Numbered from the stretch's first letter, positions 16,622 through 26,435 are shown. The stretch is 64,000 bases of DNA from Alkalilacustris brevis (GCF_003350345.1 NZ_QNVJ01000020.1:1-64000); one strand, 5' to 3'. Notes: generated by a model from the letters alone, not told the origin. Made by a program: numbers and translations.

Positions 16622-17421
16622 ACGGCGACGAGATACCCCATGAGAAGCTCAGCGCCTATGTCGATGGCGAACTGGCGCCGGAAGATGCCGCGCAGATCGC
16701 CCGGCGTGCCGCAAGCGACCCTGCGGTCGCGCGCCAACTGGCCATGCTGCAATCGCTGCGCGCCGAGATCGCCGTCATAGCTCCGGACGTGGTCGTGCCG
16801 GAACTCGGAAGGATCGGCCCCAGCATCGGCCGCCGTACTGAGCACGAGATGCCCCGCCTGCCGCAACTGGCTGCCGCTGCTGTGTTCTTTGCCCTGCTGA
16901 TTGGCGCGGGATGGCTGGTTGGCTCGCAACCGCAGGCGAACGCTTCCGACCCCGAGCGAAATCTGGCGCATCTGATCGAAAGCCACGACACCTGGCGTGA
17001 CAACCCGGTGCCTATGCACAATGTTAGCGCCCCGGTCGCACCGAGAATCACCAATCTGATGGCCGAGACCGGCCTGCAACTGGTGCACGAAGAGTTGCTC
17101 GCGCTACCCGGCAACACCACCGTACGACATTCCGGCTATCTCGGCTCCAACGGCTGCCGGCTCAGCCTGTTCGAGATCGCGGCCCCTATCCGGCAGGCAG
17201 CCGCCGCCGACACCATGCTCGCCTTTTCGCAAAACGAGGGACTTCTTCAGGCAACATGGGCCTCCGGCGCAACCCGCTACATCATGCTGGCACGCGACAT
17301 GGACAGCGTCCGCTTCACCACGATCGCCAGTTCAATCCGCGAAGCTCTTGAAACCACCCCCGACAATGACGGCGACCTGATTACCGCTCTTGCTGGCGCC
17401 CGGCAGCGCTGCCTGGCCTGA
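16618..17421 (+). CDS. Membrane-bound anti-sigma factor
   Basis: This 267-residue protein has an N-terminal anti-sigma domain (HEKLSAYVDGELAPEDAAQIARRAA). One membrane helix lies at about 83-101 (LAAAAVFFALLIGAGWLVG), and the C-terminal domain is periplasmic. The N-terminal domain would hold the sigma factor encoded just upstream, with which it overlaps by 4 bases. The Cys residues of zinc-binding anti-sigma factors are absent from the N-terminal domain. The periplasmic part has a single Cys (NGCRLSLFE) and may sense the signal. Confidence 0.85.
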   Translation: MNGDEIPHEKLSAYVDGELAPEDAAQIARRAASDPAVARQLAMLQSLRAEIAVIAPDVVVPELGRIGPSIGRRTEHEMPRLPQLAAAAVFFALLIGAGWLVGSQPQANASDPERNLAHLIESHDTWRDNPVPMHNVSAPVAPRITNLMAETGLQLVHEELLALPGNTTVRHSGYLGSNGCRLSLFEIAAPIRQAAAADTMLAFSQNEGLLQATWASGATRYIMLARDMDSVRFTTIASSIREALETTPDNDGDLITALAGARQRCLA

Positions 17422-17514
17422 TTTCGGGCCACGCTCGGCGTTCCTATCAAGGGCCTGGAGGCGGAACGGCCTCCTGATTTGCTGCGGCGCAGCGAGAAAA
17501 AATTCCGGTCTTCA

Positions 17515-17541
17515 GGAATAAAATACATCTCCCGTTCGTCT
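17515..17541 (+). promoter_or_regulatory. Probable ECF-sigma promoter of sorAB
   Basis: GGAATA at 17515-17520 is followed after exactly 16 bases by CGTCT at 17537-17541, the classic ECF -35/-10 arrangement. It lies about 150 bases before sorA and just downstream of the sigma/anti-sigma pair, which is its likely controller. A weaker GGAACA occurs at 16025-16030 upstream of the sigma gene itself, without a good -10. Confidence 0.65.
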
Positions 17542-17694
17542 TATCTTGTGTCGGCGCGATTACGCGCCGGTCCGGAACATGCTGCACCAGGGGCAAGGGA
17601 ATCCCGATGCAACGCGCGCAAGGCCCCACCGACACTGCGTCGGAGCAAAACGGGCAGCAAACGCCGGGAGTTTCGAAACGGGAGGACACGCATC

Positions 17695-19002
17695 ATGCGC
17701 AAGATTGAACGCGGGCTCGTAGAGCTCTATAATGAAGACCCGGAACGCGCCGATGAACTGGTTTTCGGCCGCAAGGCCGGCCCTGGACGCCGGGGCTTTC
17801 TCAAGGGCGCGGGCCTTGCCTCGATGGGCGCGGTGCTGGGCACGACAATCCCCTTCAGCTCCAACATGCCGGCCGGGCTGATCCCGGCGGCGCTGGCCGA
17901 AACTGTCGATGCCTTCCGCTTCGAGGCAAAGCACCCGGACATGATCGTCCATAACGACCGCCCGGTGAACGTCGAAGCCGCCGCGCATCTGCTCGATGAC
18001 GACGTGACCCCGGCCGACAAGCATTTCATCCGCAATAACGGCACCATGCCCGACCCGATCGACAAGGCTGCCTGGCGCCTGAAGATCGACGGCGAGGTCG
18101 AGAACGAGATGGAGCTGAGCTACGACCAGCTCATGAACGATTTCGAGCATGTCACCCTGCGCCTGCAGATCGAGTGCGGCGGCAACGGGCGCGCAGGCTT
18201 CAACCCGCTGCCGCGCGGCAACCCCTGGTCGGTCGGCGCCATCGGCAACGCGGAATGGACGGGCGTGCGCCTTAGCGACCTCCTGCGCGCGGCCGGGCTG
18301 AAGCAAAGCGCTGTCTACACCGGGCACTTCAGCTATGACGAGCACCTGTCGGGCGACCCCGACCGCCCGTCGATCTCGCGCGGGGGGCCGATCGACAAGA
18401 TGATGGACCCGCACACCATTGTCGCGCTGAAGATGAACGGCGAGGACATCCCGATCGAGCATGGCTTCCCGGTACGGATGATCACGCCCGGCTGGGCCGG
18501 GTCGGCCAGCCAGAAATGGCTCACCCGTGTCTGGGTGCGCGACCGCGAACATGACGGCCCCGGCATGACGGGCCTCAGCTACCGTGTACCGCGCTATCCG
18601 GTCGAGGCCGGCGCCGAAGTGCCGCACGAAGACATGATGGTGATGGGGTCGATGATCGTGAAATCGGTCATCACCTTCCCCGAAGCGGGGGCGCAGGTCG
18701 CCGCTGGCCGCGCTTTCGAGGTACGCGGACAAGCCTGGGCCGGCGACAACCATGTCACCAAGATGGAAACCTCCATCGACTTCGGGGCGACCTGGCAGCA
18801 GGCGGAACTGCACGCCGCACCGAACCGCTACAGCTGGCAGCGCTGGCGCGCGCAGATCACGCCGCCGCAGGCCGGCTACTACGAGGTATGGGCCCGTGCG
18901 ACCGACGATCAGGGCCGCGGCCAGCCGGTCGTGGTGCCGGGTTGGAACCCGCGCGGCTATCTCAACAACTCCTGCCACCGCATCCACTTCACCGCGGTGT
19001 GA
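17695..19002 (+). CDS. sorA: SorA-type sulfite dehydrogenase, molybdopterin subunit
   Basis: This 435-residue periplasmic molybdoenzyme of the sulfite oxidase family would oxidise sulfite to sulfate. A Tat signal GRRGFLKGAG lies near residues 30-40, behind an unusually long acidic N-region, with the hydrophobic stretch after it. The molybdenum cysteine sits in LQIECGGNGRAGF (most relatives have ECAGNGR). The C-terminal dimerisation domain contains VRGQAWAGDNHVTKMETSID. The ATG at 17695 has GGAGG 11 bases upstream. The cytochrome gene sorB follows after 14 bases, giving the SorAB pair known from Starkeya novella. Confidence 0.88.
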   Translation: MRKIERGLVELYNEDPERADELVFGRKAGPGRRGFLKGAGLASMGAVLGTTIPFSSNMPAGLIPAALAETVDAFRFEAKHPDMIVHNDRPVNVEAAAHLLDDDVTPADKHFIRNNGTMPDPIDKAAWRLKIDGEVENEMELSYDQLMNDFEHVTLRLQIECGGNGRAGFNPLPRGNPWSVGAIGNAEWTGVRLSDLLRAAGLKQSAVYTGHFSYDEHLSGDPDRPSISRGGPIDKMMDPHTIVALKMNGEDIPIEHGFPVRMITPGWAGSASQKWLTRVWVRDREHDGPGMTGLSYRVPRYPVEAGAEVPHEDMMVMGSMIVKSVITFPEAGAQVAAGRAFEVRGQAWAGDNHVTKMETSIDFGATWQQAELHAAPNRYSWQRWRAQITPPQAGYYEVWARATDDQGRGQPVVVPGWNPRGYLNNSCHRIHFTAV

Positions 19003-19016
19003 GAAGAGGGAAAGGA

Positions 19017-19346
19017 ATGACAACAAACATGCCTTTGTTGAGAGTGTTTGGCGGGGCGGCTTCGGCCGCCCTGCTTCTCGGCGCAAGTTCGGTCTTTGCC
19101 CAGGAAGTGGACGAAGACTACGAGTTCTATCCCCTGCCGCCCGGCGAGGGCGTGGAGGAGGTGTATTACAACTGCATCGCCTGCCATTCGCTGCGCACCG
19201 TCACCAATGGCGCATACTCGCGCGAAGTGTGGGACGAGTTGCTCGACTGGATGGTGGAAAGCCAGGGCATGTGGGAATTGGACCCCGACACGCGCGAAAC
19301 CGTGCTCACTTATCTGGCCGAACATATCGGGCCCGATACGCGCTGA
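19017..19346 (+). CDS. sorB: SorB-type monoheme cytochrome c subunit of sulfite dehydrogenase
   Basis: This 109-residue periplasmic cytochrome has a signal peptide ending VFAQ (about residue 26), one heme site CIACH preceded by VYYN, and a late methionine region (MVESQGMWEL). It would accept electrons from SorA and pass them to cytochrome c. The ATG at 19017 has AAAGG just before it. It is translated 14 bases after sorA and is followed by a strong terminator. Confidence 0.85.
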   Translation: MTTNMPLLRVFGGAASAALLLGASSVFAQEVDEDYEFYPLPPGEGVEEVYYNCIACHSLRTVTNGAYSREVWDELLDWMVESQGMWELDPDTRETVLTYLAEHIGPDTR

Positions 19347-19395
19347 AACCGGGCTTGCAAGGCGCGCCGAAACGGCGCGACAATGATACTGGAAG

Positions 19396-19421
19396 GGGGC
19401 GCCGCGCTGCGCCCCTTTTTT
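19396..19421 (+). terminator. Rho-independent terminator of sorAB
   Basis: GGGGCGC (19396-19402) pairs with GCGCCCC (19409-19415) around a 6-base loop, followed by six T residues at 19416-19421. It lies 50 bases after the sorB stop and insulates dnaX. Confidence 0.92.
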
Positions 19422-19557
19422 CATGCCCCGCGGACAACCGGAGAACTCCCGCGCGCTGCGGCCTCGCATGCTTGCGCCCCATCGGATGGCTGGACGCTCA
19501 CCCGCTCTGCCCCTACCTTGGCGGAGAACGCGAATCCTCGGGGGAATGGCTCGCCGC

Positions 19558-21345
19558 ATGACCGAAACCGCAACGCCCTATCAGGTGCTGGCCCGCAAGT
19601 ACCGCCCCGAAACCTTCGCCGACCTGATCGGGCAGGAGGCCATGGTGCGCACCCTGCGCAATGCCTTCGCCGCCGACCGGATCGCGCATGCCTTCGTGCT
19701 GACGGGCATTCGCGGCACCGGCAAGACGACCACGGCGCGGATCGTCGCCAAGGGGCTCAACTGCATCGGCCCCGACGGCACCGGCAGCCCCACCACCGAC
19801 CCCTGCGGCACGTGCGAGCATTGCCTCGCCATCGCCGAAGGCCGGCATGTCGACGTGCTGGAAATGGACGCGGCCAGCCGCACCGGCGTCGGCGATATTC
19901 GCGAGATCATCGACTCGGTCGCCTATCGGGCGGCCAGCGCGCGCTTCAAGATCTACATCATCGACGAAGTGCACATGCTCTCGACCAACGCCTTCAACGC
20001 GCTGCTCAAGACGCTGGAGGAACCCCCGGCGCATGTGAAATTCATCTTCGCCACCACCGAGATCCGCAAGGTGCCGGTCACGGTGCTGTCGCGTTGCCAG
20101 CGTTTTGATCTGCGCCGGGTCGAGCCCGAAGTGATGATTGCCCATCTGGACCGCATCGCCAAGGCCGAAGGTGCCGCCATCGCCCAGGACGCGCTGGCGC
20201 TTATCACCCGCGCCGCCGAAGGGTCGGTGCGCGATGCGCTCAGCCTGCTCGATCAGGCGATCAGCCACGGCGCGGGCGAAACCGGCGTTGACCAGGTGCG
20301 CGCGATGCTGGGGCTCGCCGACCGTGGCCGCGTGCTGGACCTTTTTGACATGGTGATGTCGGGGGATGCCGCCGGCGCGCTGGCCGAACTGTCCGCGCAA
20401 TACGCCGAAGGCGCCGACCCGATGGCAGTGCTGCGCGACCTCGCCGAGATCACCCACTGGATCAGTGTCGCCAAGATCACCCCCGAAGCCGCCGAAGACC
20501 CCACCATCGGTCCCGATGAGCGTGCCCGCGGCAGCGACATGGCGGCGCGGCTGCCGATGCGGGCGCTGACACGGATGTGGCAGATGCTGCTGGCCGCGCT
20601 GGAAGAGGTCGCTCAGGCCCCCAATGCGATGATGGCGGCAGAAATGGCGATCATCCGCCTGACCCATGTGGCCGAACTGCCCAGCCCCGAGGAACTGCTG
20701 CGCAAGCTGCAAACCACCCCGCCCGTCCCCGCAGGGACGCCCGTTTCGGGCGGCGCTGCGCGTGGCCCCGGGGGTAGTGCGCAGTCAACGGCACAGACTG
20801 CGGCACAATCAACAGCAGGTGACGCGCCGGGCAGCAGCGGCGGCGCGCCCCGAGCCAGCCGCGGCGGCGGCCCGGCCACGGCGCTGGCCCAAGCGCCCGC
20901 GCAGGCGCTTGCCGGATTTCCCGATTTCAGCCATGTGGTCGAGCTGATCCGCACCCGGCGCGACGTGACGCTGCTGATCGAGGTGGAAACCTGCCTGCGG
21001 CTGGCGCGCTATACACCGGGGCGGATCGAGTTCGAACCGACAAGCGACGCGCCGCCGGACCTTGCCGCGCGGCTTGCACAGCGGCTTCAGGGCTGGACCG
21101 GCGCGCGCTGGGCGGTCTCGGTGGTGGGCAGCGGCGGTCAGCCGACCATATCCGAGGCCCACGAGGCCGAAGAGGCCCGCGCCCGCGCGGAAGCCCACAG
21201 GAACCCGCTGGTGCGCGCCGTGTTCGAGGCCTTTCCCAAGGCCGAGATTACTGCCATACGCAGCCCCGAAGCGCTCGAAGCGGAGGCCGCGACAGAGGCC
21301 CTGCCCGAAGTCGAAGATGAATGGGATCCGTTCGAAGACGGCTGA
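19558..21345 (+). CDS. dnaX: DNA polymerase III subunits gamma/tau
   Basis: This 595-residue clamp-loader ATPase starts with the typical VLARKYRPETFADLIGQE. Walker A is GIRGTGKTTTAR, the zinc module is CIGPDG-CGTCEHC, Walker B is IYIIDEVHML, and the sensor is ATTEIRKVPVTVLSRCQRF. A variable Ala/Gly/Gln linker spans about 370-430. The C-terminal part resembles the alpha-binding tau domain. Starts at 19546 or further upstream are possible; MTETATPYQ at 19558 fits homologues. ybaB and recR follow, the usual bacterial arrangement. Confidence 0.95.
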   Translation: MTETATPYQVLARKYRPETFADLIGQEAMVRTLRNAFAADRIAHAFVLTGIRGTGKTTTARIVAKGLNCIGPDGTGSPTTDPCGTCEHCLAIAEGRHVDVLEMDAASRTGVGDIREIIDSVAYRAASARFKIYIIDEVHMLSTNAFNALLKTLEEPPAHVKFIFATTEIRKVPVTVLSRCQRFDLRRVEPEVMIAHLDRIAKAEGAAIAQDALALITRAAEGSVRDALSLLDQAISHGAGETGVDQVRAMLGLADRGRVLDLFDMVMSGDAAGALAELSAQYAEGADPMAVLRDLAEITHWISVAKITPEAAEDPTIGPDERARGSDMAARLPMRALTRMWQMLLAALEEVAQAPNAMMAAEMAIIRLTHVAELPSPEELLRKLQTTPPVPAGTPVSGGAARGPGGSAQSTAQTAAQSTAGDAPGSSGGAPRASRGGGPATALAQAPAQALAGFPDFSHVVELIRTRRDVTLLIEVETCLRLARYTPGRIEFEPTSDAPPDLAARLAQRLQGWTGARWAVSVVGSGGQPTISEAHEAEEARARAEAHRNPLVRAVFEAFPKAEITAIRSPEALEAEAATEALPEVEDEWDPFEDG

Positions 21346-21362
21346 ACGAAAGGATTGAAGCA

Positions 21363-21707
21363 ATGATCAAGGGACTCGGTGGCCTTGGCGACATGGGCAA
21401 GATGATGAAGGCTGCCCAGCAGATGCAGGAAAAGATGACCACCCTGCAGGAAGAACTGAAAACAATAACCGTGGTGGGCGAAAGTGGTGCGGGGCTGGTC
21501 AAGGCCACCTGCACCGCCAAGGGCGAGCTGACCGCGCTCGACATCGACCCGACCATCTTCAACCCCGAGGAAAAGGAAGTGGTCGAGGATCTGATCCTCG
21601 CCGCGATCAAGGATGCGCAGGCCAAGGCCGAAACCCGCAGCCAGGAGGAAATGCGGCGGTTGACCGAAAGCCTCGGCCTGCCGGCCGATATGAAGCTGCC
21701 CTTCTGA
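21363..21707 (+). CDS. ybaB: YbaB/EbfC nucleoid-associated protein
   Basis: This 114-residue DNA-binding protein of the YbaB/EbfC family has the pattern [22 protein letters not shown], then [31 protein letters not shown] and a C-terminal helix. The family forms dimers that bind DNA and affect nucleoid structure. It sits between dnaX (17 bases) and recR (22 bases), as in many bacteria. Confidence 0.95.
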   Translation: MIKGLGGLGDMGKMMKAAQQMQEKMTTLQEELKTITVVGESGAGLVKATCTAKGELTALDIDPTIFNPEEKEVVEDLILAAIKDAQAKAETRSQEEMRRLTESLGLPADMKLPF

Positions 21708-21729
21708 GCGCGCGGAGCACGAAGCCCTC

Positions 21730-22329
21730 ATGCGCCACGGCAACGCCCCGATCGAAGAACTGATCGAACTGATGGCCCGCCTGCCGGGGCTGGGGCCGCG
21801 CTCGGCCCGGCGGGCAGTGCTGCACCTGATCCGCAAGCGTGCGGCGGTGATGGTGCCGCTGGCGCAGATGATGGAGGCCGTGGCGCGCAACGCGTGCGAA
21901 TGCACCGTTTGCGGAAATATCAGCACCAGTGAGACCTGCGCGATCTGCACCGATCCAGCCCGCGCCACCGGCGAGATCTGCGTGGTCGAGGATGTCGCCG
22001 ATCTCTGGGCGATGGAGCGCGGCGGCGCCTTCACGGGGCGGTATCATGTGCTGGGCGGCACGCTTTCCGCACTCGATGCCGTTGGTCCCGACGATCTGCG
22101 CATCCCCCGGCTTGTGGCGCGGATGGGTGAGGAAGGCATTGCCGAAGTGATCCTTGCGCTGAACGCCACGGTGGACGGCCAGACCACAGCCCATTACATC
22201 GCCGAGGCGCTGGAGGGCACGGGCGTGCGCATCACCTCGCTGGCGCAGGGTGTCCCCATCGGGGGCGAGCTGGACTATCTGGACGACGGCACGATCTCGG
22301 CCGCACTGCGGGCGCGCAAGACGTTCTGA
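21730..22329 (+). CDS. recR: Recombination mediator RecR
   Basis: This 199-residue protein acts with RecO and RecF to load RecA at gaps. It has an N-terminal helix-hairpin-helix ([20 protein letters not shown]), a zinc finger CTVCGNI-CAIC, a Toprim domain starting [15 protein letters not shown], and the C-terminal Walker-like [12 protein letters not shown]. The length is normal. It is the last gene of dnaX-ybaB-recR. Confidence 0.96.
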   Translation: MRHGNAPIEELIELMARLPGLGPRSARRAVLHLIRKRAAVMVPLAQMMEAVARNACECTVCGNISTSETCAICTDPARATGEICVVEDVADLWAMERGGAFTGRYHVLGGTLSALDAVGPDDLRIPRLVARMGEEGIAEVILALNATVDGQTTAHYIAEALEGTGVRITSLAQGVPIGGELDYLDDGTISAALRARKTF

Positions 22330-22383
22330 GGCGGCAGCCGGCACGGCGACCGCCCTCCGGCCGCCGGCGGCGATGCCCAAGCC

Positions 22384-22400
22384 GGGGGCATCAAGCCCCC
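22384..22400 (+). terminator. Possible terminator after recR
   Basis: GGGGGC (22384-22389) and GCCCCC (22395-22400) form a 6-bp stem with a 5-base loop. A short T-run (TTTT) follows after TGCCC. It lies between the convergent recR and trcR genes and may serve recR. Confidence 0.45.
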
Positions 22401-22407
22401 TGCCCTT

Positions 22408-23184
22408 TTACCGGTTGTCTTCTTCGTCGTCCTCGTCATCGCCGTCATCATCGGGCAGGTTGAAGAAACTTTCGGCGTCGCTGTAATCCGCCGGATCCTT
22501 GGTTTCCTCTTCCGCGGCCCCGTCGCTGCTGCCGCTGAGCGAGAAATTCTCGAGTCCGGCAATCGCGGCGGGCATTTTCGGCTCGGGGGCCATGCCCAGC
22601 GATGTCTCAGTCGAGACCAGCTTGCGGCGCTCATCGTCCGACATCACCTCGCCCTCGGCCGCGCGCTTCTTGGCAGCCTGCTGCACGGCACGGTCAAGCT
22701 CGGACTGTTTGCACAGCCCCAACGCGACCGGGTCGATCGGCTGGATATTCGAGATGTTCCAGTGTGTGCGCTCGCGGATCGATTGGATCGTCGGCTTGGT
22801 GGTGCCCACCAGCTTGCCGATCTGGCCATCAGTCAGCTCGGGGTGGAACTTGACCAGCCAGAGGATCGCCGCCGGGCGCTCCTGCCGCTTGGACAGCGGC
22901 GTATAGCGCGGGCCGCGGCGCTTTTCCTCGCCCACGGCAGCCGGGTTGAACTTGAGCTTCATGCGATAGTCCGGATCGGCCTGCGCCTTGTCGATCTCGA
23001 TGGGGTCAAGCTGGTTGTTGGCAATCGGGTCGAAACCCTTGACGCCCGCCGCGACATCACCATCGGCGATGCCTTGCACCTCAAGCTCGTGCAGACCGCA
23101 GAAATCGGCAATCTGTCGAAAGCTCAGCGTCGTGTTGTCCACCAGCCAGACGGCGGTTGCCTTGGCCATCAACGGCTTGTTCAT
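22408..23184 (-). CDS. trcR: DUF1013 protein, cell-cycle regulator TrcR family
   Basis: This 258-residue protein is nearly universal in alphaproteobacteria. The conserved part (LMAKATAVWLVDNTTLSFRQ and FCGLHELEVQGIADG) precedes a helix-turn-helix-like segment GQIGKLVGTTKPTIQSIRER. The C-terminus is a very acidic tail (about residues 225-258) rich in Asp/Glu. In Caulobacter the family is described as transcriptional regulator linked to the cell cycle and RNA polymerase. The ATG at 23184 has AAGGAGG 7 bases upstream, so an ATG 18 bases further upstream was not chosen. Confidence 0.9.
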   Translation of the reverse strand: MNKPLMAKATAVWLVDNTTLSFRQIADFCGLHELEVQGIADGDVAAGVKGFDPIANNQLDPIEIDKAQADPDYRMKLKFNPAAVGEEKRRGPRYTPLSKRQERPAAILWLVKFHPELTDGQIGKLVGTTKPTIQSIRERTHWNISNIQPIDPVALGLCKQSELDRAVQQAAKKRAAEGEVMSDDERRKLVSTETSLGMAPEPKMPAAIAGLENFSLSGSSDGAAEEETKDPADYSDAESFFNLPDDDGDDEDDEEDNR

Positions 23185-23485
23185 CGGATGCCTCCTTCGC
23201 ATATCTCTCCCGCGCCGGGAAAACGGCCGCGGCGCTTGGCCGCTGATCCTCGCTTTCGGGGGAGTCCGGGGCTATATACGCCGCTGTCACGCCGGTGAAA
23301 AGAGAAAATACGCAGGCCTCGCCGCGCTGTGAAAGGCCAAGCCCGCCCCTGGCTTGTCACGCGCACCCGCCGCGCACCCCCCGGGCGGCACTGGCAAGGC
23401 TTCATCAATGTTCCTGGCGGGCGTTAACCCTTCCTAAACCTGCTTGACCTAGCCGTTAACCATTCAGGCGGCGGTGGAGGGCGAC

Positions 23486-25009
23486 GTGGTCGCACGCAGC
23501 TACACGGTGGCATTCGAAGGCGTCGAGCCGCGCCTGATCGAGGTGCAATGCGCCCTCGCGCCCGGGCTGCCCGCATTTCACATCGTCGGCCTGCCCGACA
23601 AGGCCGTGTCAGAGGCGCGTGAGCGGGTCCGCGCCGCCCTGTCCGCCATGGCGATCGCACTGCCGTCGAAGCGCATAACAATCAACATGGCGCCTGCCGA
23701 CATGCCCAAGGAGGGGTCGCATTTCGATCTGCCGATTGCCCTGTCGCTGCTGGCCGCGCTCGAGGTTCTGCCGCGCGACGCCATCGAGGGAACGCTTTCG
23801 CTGGGCGAGCTTTCGCTTGACGGGCGCGTGATGCCCGTGCCCGGCGCATTGCCTGCGGCAATGGCCGCAGCCGAAAACGGGCAGACCCTGCTTTGCCCCA
23901 AGGCCTGCGGGGCCGAAGCCGCCTGGGTAGGGGCAGTGCAGGTGCTGGCCACCGGTTCGCTGGACGAAGCGCTGCGCCATTTCACCGGGCAGGCACCGCT
24001 GGCTCCGGCGGCGCCGGGCAGCATTGTCGCCCCGGGCCCGGGCCGCGACCTGCGCGACGTGAAAGGTCAGGAACGCGCCAAGCGCGCGCTGGAGATCGCG
24101 GCAGCGGGGCGGCATCACATGCTGATGGTCGGCGCGCCCGGATCGGGCAAGTCGATGCTGGCCGCGCGGCTGCCCGGCATCCTGTCGGAACTCAGCCCGG
24201 AAGAGGCGCTTGAAACCTCGATGATCCATTCGCTTGCGGGGCTTCTGGGCGAAGGCGGCATCCACCGGGCGCGGCCCTTTCGCAGCCCGCACCACACGGC
24301 CAGCGTGGCCGCCATCGTCGGCGGCGGGCGAGGCGCCAAACCCGGCGAGATCAGCCTGGCGCATAACGGGGTGCTGTTTCTCGACGAGTTGCCGGAGTTT
24401 CCGCGCACGGTGCTGGAAACCCTGCGCCAGCCGATCGAGACCGGTGAGGTCGTGGTCGCGCGCGCCAATGCGCATGTGCGCTATCCCTGCCGGTTTCTGC
24501 TGATCGCGGCAGCCAATCCCTGCCGCTGCGGGCACCTGGCCGATGCCGCGCGGGCCTGCGGGCGCGCGCCGGGCTGCGGGGCGGATTACCTGGGGCGCAT
24601 CTCGGGGCCGCTGATGGACCGCTTTGACCTGCGGGTGGAGGTGCCGCCGGTGGCCTTTCGCGACCTGGACCTGCCGGCAGCGGGCGAAGGCAGCGCCGAG
24701 GTGGCCCAGCGCGTGGCGCGTGCCCGTGAAACCCAGACACGGCGTTTTGCCGGTCGGGACGGGATGCGCGTGAACGCCGACGCCGAAGGCGAAGCACTGG
24801 AAGAGATTGCCACGCTCTGCCCCGAAGGCCGGGGGCTGCTGACCCGGGTGGCCGAGCGCTTTGCACTTTCGGCGCGGGGGTATCACCGGGTGTTGCGCGT
24901 GGCGCGCACCATCGCCGATCTCGACGAGGCCGAGACAATCCGCCCGCCCCATGTGGCCGAGGCCGCCAGTTTCCGGTTGGTCGGAGGCGATGCGCCGGTT
25001 CCCGCGTAA
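23486..25009 (+). CDS. comM: YifB/ComM family AAA+ ATPase
   Basis: This 507-residue protein has an N-terminal Lon-like domain (VQCALAPGLPAFHIVGLPDKAVSEARERVR) and a Mg-chelatase-type AAA+ core. The core has Walker A GAPGSGKSM, Walker B GVLFLDELPEF and a C4-type motif CRCGH-CGRAPGC. ComM in Vibrio is a helicase that promotes branch migration during natural transformation; wider roles in recombination are likely. The GTG at 23486 has GGAGG 8 bases upstream. A GTG at 23474 is the alternative start. Confidence 0.93.
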   Translation: MVARSYTVAFEGVEPRLIEVQCALAPGLPAFHIVGLPDKAVSEARERVRAALSAMAIALPSKRITINMAPADMPKEGSHFDLPIALSLLAALEVLPRDAIEGTLSLGELSLDGRVMPVPGALPAAMAAAENGQTLLCPKACGAEAAWVGAVQVLATGSLDEALRHFTGQAPLAPAAPGSIVAPGPGRDLRDVKGQERAKRALEIAAAGRHHMLMVGAPGSGKSMLAARLPGILSELSPEEALETSMIHSLAGLLGEGGIHRARPFRSPHHTASVAAIVGGGRGAKPGEISLAHNGVLFLDELPEFPRTVLETLRQPIETGEVVVARANAHVRYPCRFLLIAAANPCRCGHLADAARACGRAPGCGADYLGRISGPLMDRFDLRVEVPPVAFRDLDLPAAGEGSAEVAQRVARARETQTRRFAGRDGMRVNADAEGEALEEIATLCPEGRGLLTRVAERFALSARGYHRVLRVARTIADLDEAETIRPPHVAEAASFRLVGGDAPVPA

Positions 25010-25257
25010 GTGTCTCGGGGCGCCATAGGCGAAAGGGGCAACTGGATCGATTCTGTTCCGGAACTCGCCCGACCTTCGTGCGCTCATCCACCGAGAACGG
25101 CGGCGCGATACTGTCGCCGCATCACGCGCGCTCCCGAAAGGGGTTGCGCAACAGGGATGCCGTCACGCAGCGATCGCGCGTGCGCATGGCGACGCCTGTG
25201 CCTTTCGAGATCCGTGGCAGCGGTCCGCCGGGCGCTTTCGCAACTCCCGCAAGGCAG

Positions 25258-26376
25258 TCAGGCGCCGGCTTCCTTGCGCTCTGCCGCGTGGATCAGCCGG
25301 GCGGCCAGTTTGCGGTATGTCTCTGCGATGGCATCCTCGCCCAGGGCAATGGGTTTGCCCGCATCGCCGGACACGCGCACATCGAGCCTGAGCGGGATTT
25401 CCGCCAGAAGGGGCAGACCGAGCTTTTCAGCCTCTGCACGCACACCGCCATGGCCGAAGATATGCGCCTCATGCCCGCAGTCGGGGCAGATATAGGTGGA
25501 CATGTTCTCGATCAGGCCGATCACCTCGGTGCCAAGCTTGGTAAAGGCCACGAGCGCTTTCTGCGCATCCAGAAGCGCCACATCCTGCGGGGTGGAGACG
25601 ACCAGCGCGCCGGTGACATCGAAATAGGAACATAGCGTCAGCTGGATGTCGCCCGTGCCCGGCGGCATGTCCACGATCAGCACGTCAAGCTCGCCCCAGC
25701 GCACATCGTTCAGAAGCTGCTGCAATGCGCCCATCAGCATCGGCCCGCGCCAGATCACCGCCTCGCCCCTGGGCAGAAGCAGGCCGATCGACATGAATTT
25801 CACCCCGTGCGACTCCAGCGGGATGATGGCCTTGCCGTCGGGCGACATGGGCGGCTGGTCCATCCCCATCATGCGCGGCTGGCTGGGTCCGTAGATATCG
25901 GCATCGAGCAGCCCCACGCGCCAGCCCTGCCGCGCCATGGCCACCGCCAGGTTGGAGGAAACGGTGGATTTGCCCACGCCCCCCTTGCCCGAACCGATGG
26001 CGAGGATGCGCTTGACGCCGGGGATTGGCTTCAGCGCAGGCTTGCCGGTGGGGTGGCGGCCGATTTCCATTTGCGGCGGCTCGCCCTGCCCGGCGCCCCC
26101 GGTCGGCTGCTGCGGCGGCGGCGATTTCGCCTTGTGCGCGGTCAGCACGATCTGCACGTCACCCACGCCATCCATGGCCCGCAGCGCCTGCTCGGCGGCC
26201 TTTTGCACCGGAGGCAGTCTGCGTGCGGTGGCGGCATCGGGGGCCTCGATCACAAAGCGCACCTTGCCGCCATCAACCTGCAGGGCGCGCACCATGTCGG
26301 CGCCGGTCAAGGTTCTGCCATCGGGCAGGGGTACGGCGTTCAACTGCGCCAGGATCGCTTCCTTGGTAACGGGCAT
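25258..26376 (-). CDS. mrp: Mrp/NBP35-type iron-sulfur cluster carrier ATPase
   Basis: This 372-residue protein has an N-terminal MIP18 (DUF59) domain (about 1-85), a proline-rich linker, and a ParA-like ATPase with deviant Walker A GSGKGGVGKST. The CPDC motif of the Mrp family, which binds a bridging cluster, lies in YICPDCGHEAHIFG. It likely delivers Fe-S clusters to apoproteins. It follows the DUF2478 gene after 59 bases on the same strand, so it could be read through from the arx operon, though it is a common chromosomal gene. Confidence 0.93.
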   Translation of the reverse strand: MPVTKEAILAQLNAVPLPDGRTLTGADMVRALQVDGGKVRFVIEAPDAATARRLPPVQKAAEQALRAMDGVGDVQIVLTAHKAKSPPPQQPTGGAGQGEPPQMEIGRHPTGKPALKPIPGVKRILAIGSGKGGVGKSTVSSNLAVAMARQGWRVGLLDADIYGPSQPRMMGMDQPPMSPDGKAIIPLESHGVKFMSIGLLLPRGEAVIWRGPMLMGALQQLLNDVRWGELDVLIVDMPPGTGDIQLTLCSYFDVTGALVVSTPQDVALLDAQKALVAFTKLGTEVIGLIENMSTYICPDCGHEAHIFGHGGVRAEAEKLGLPLLAEIPLRLDVRVSGDAGKPIALGEDAIAETYRKLAARLIHAAERKEAGA

Positions 26377-26435
26377 TCAGGCTATCCTGTCCTTATGTGT
26401 CGTCATTGCGAATGCAGGCGCCCACACCGGGCCCC

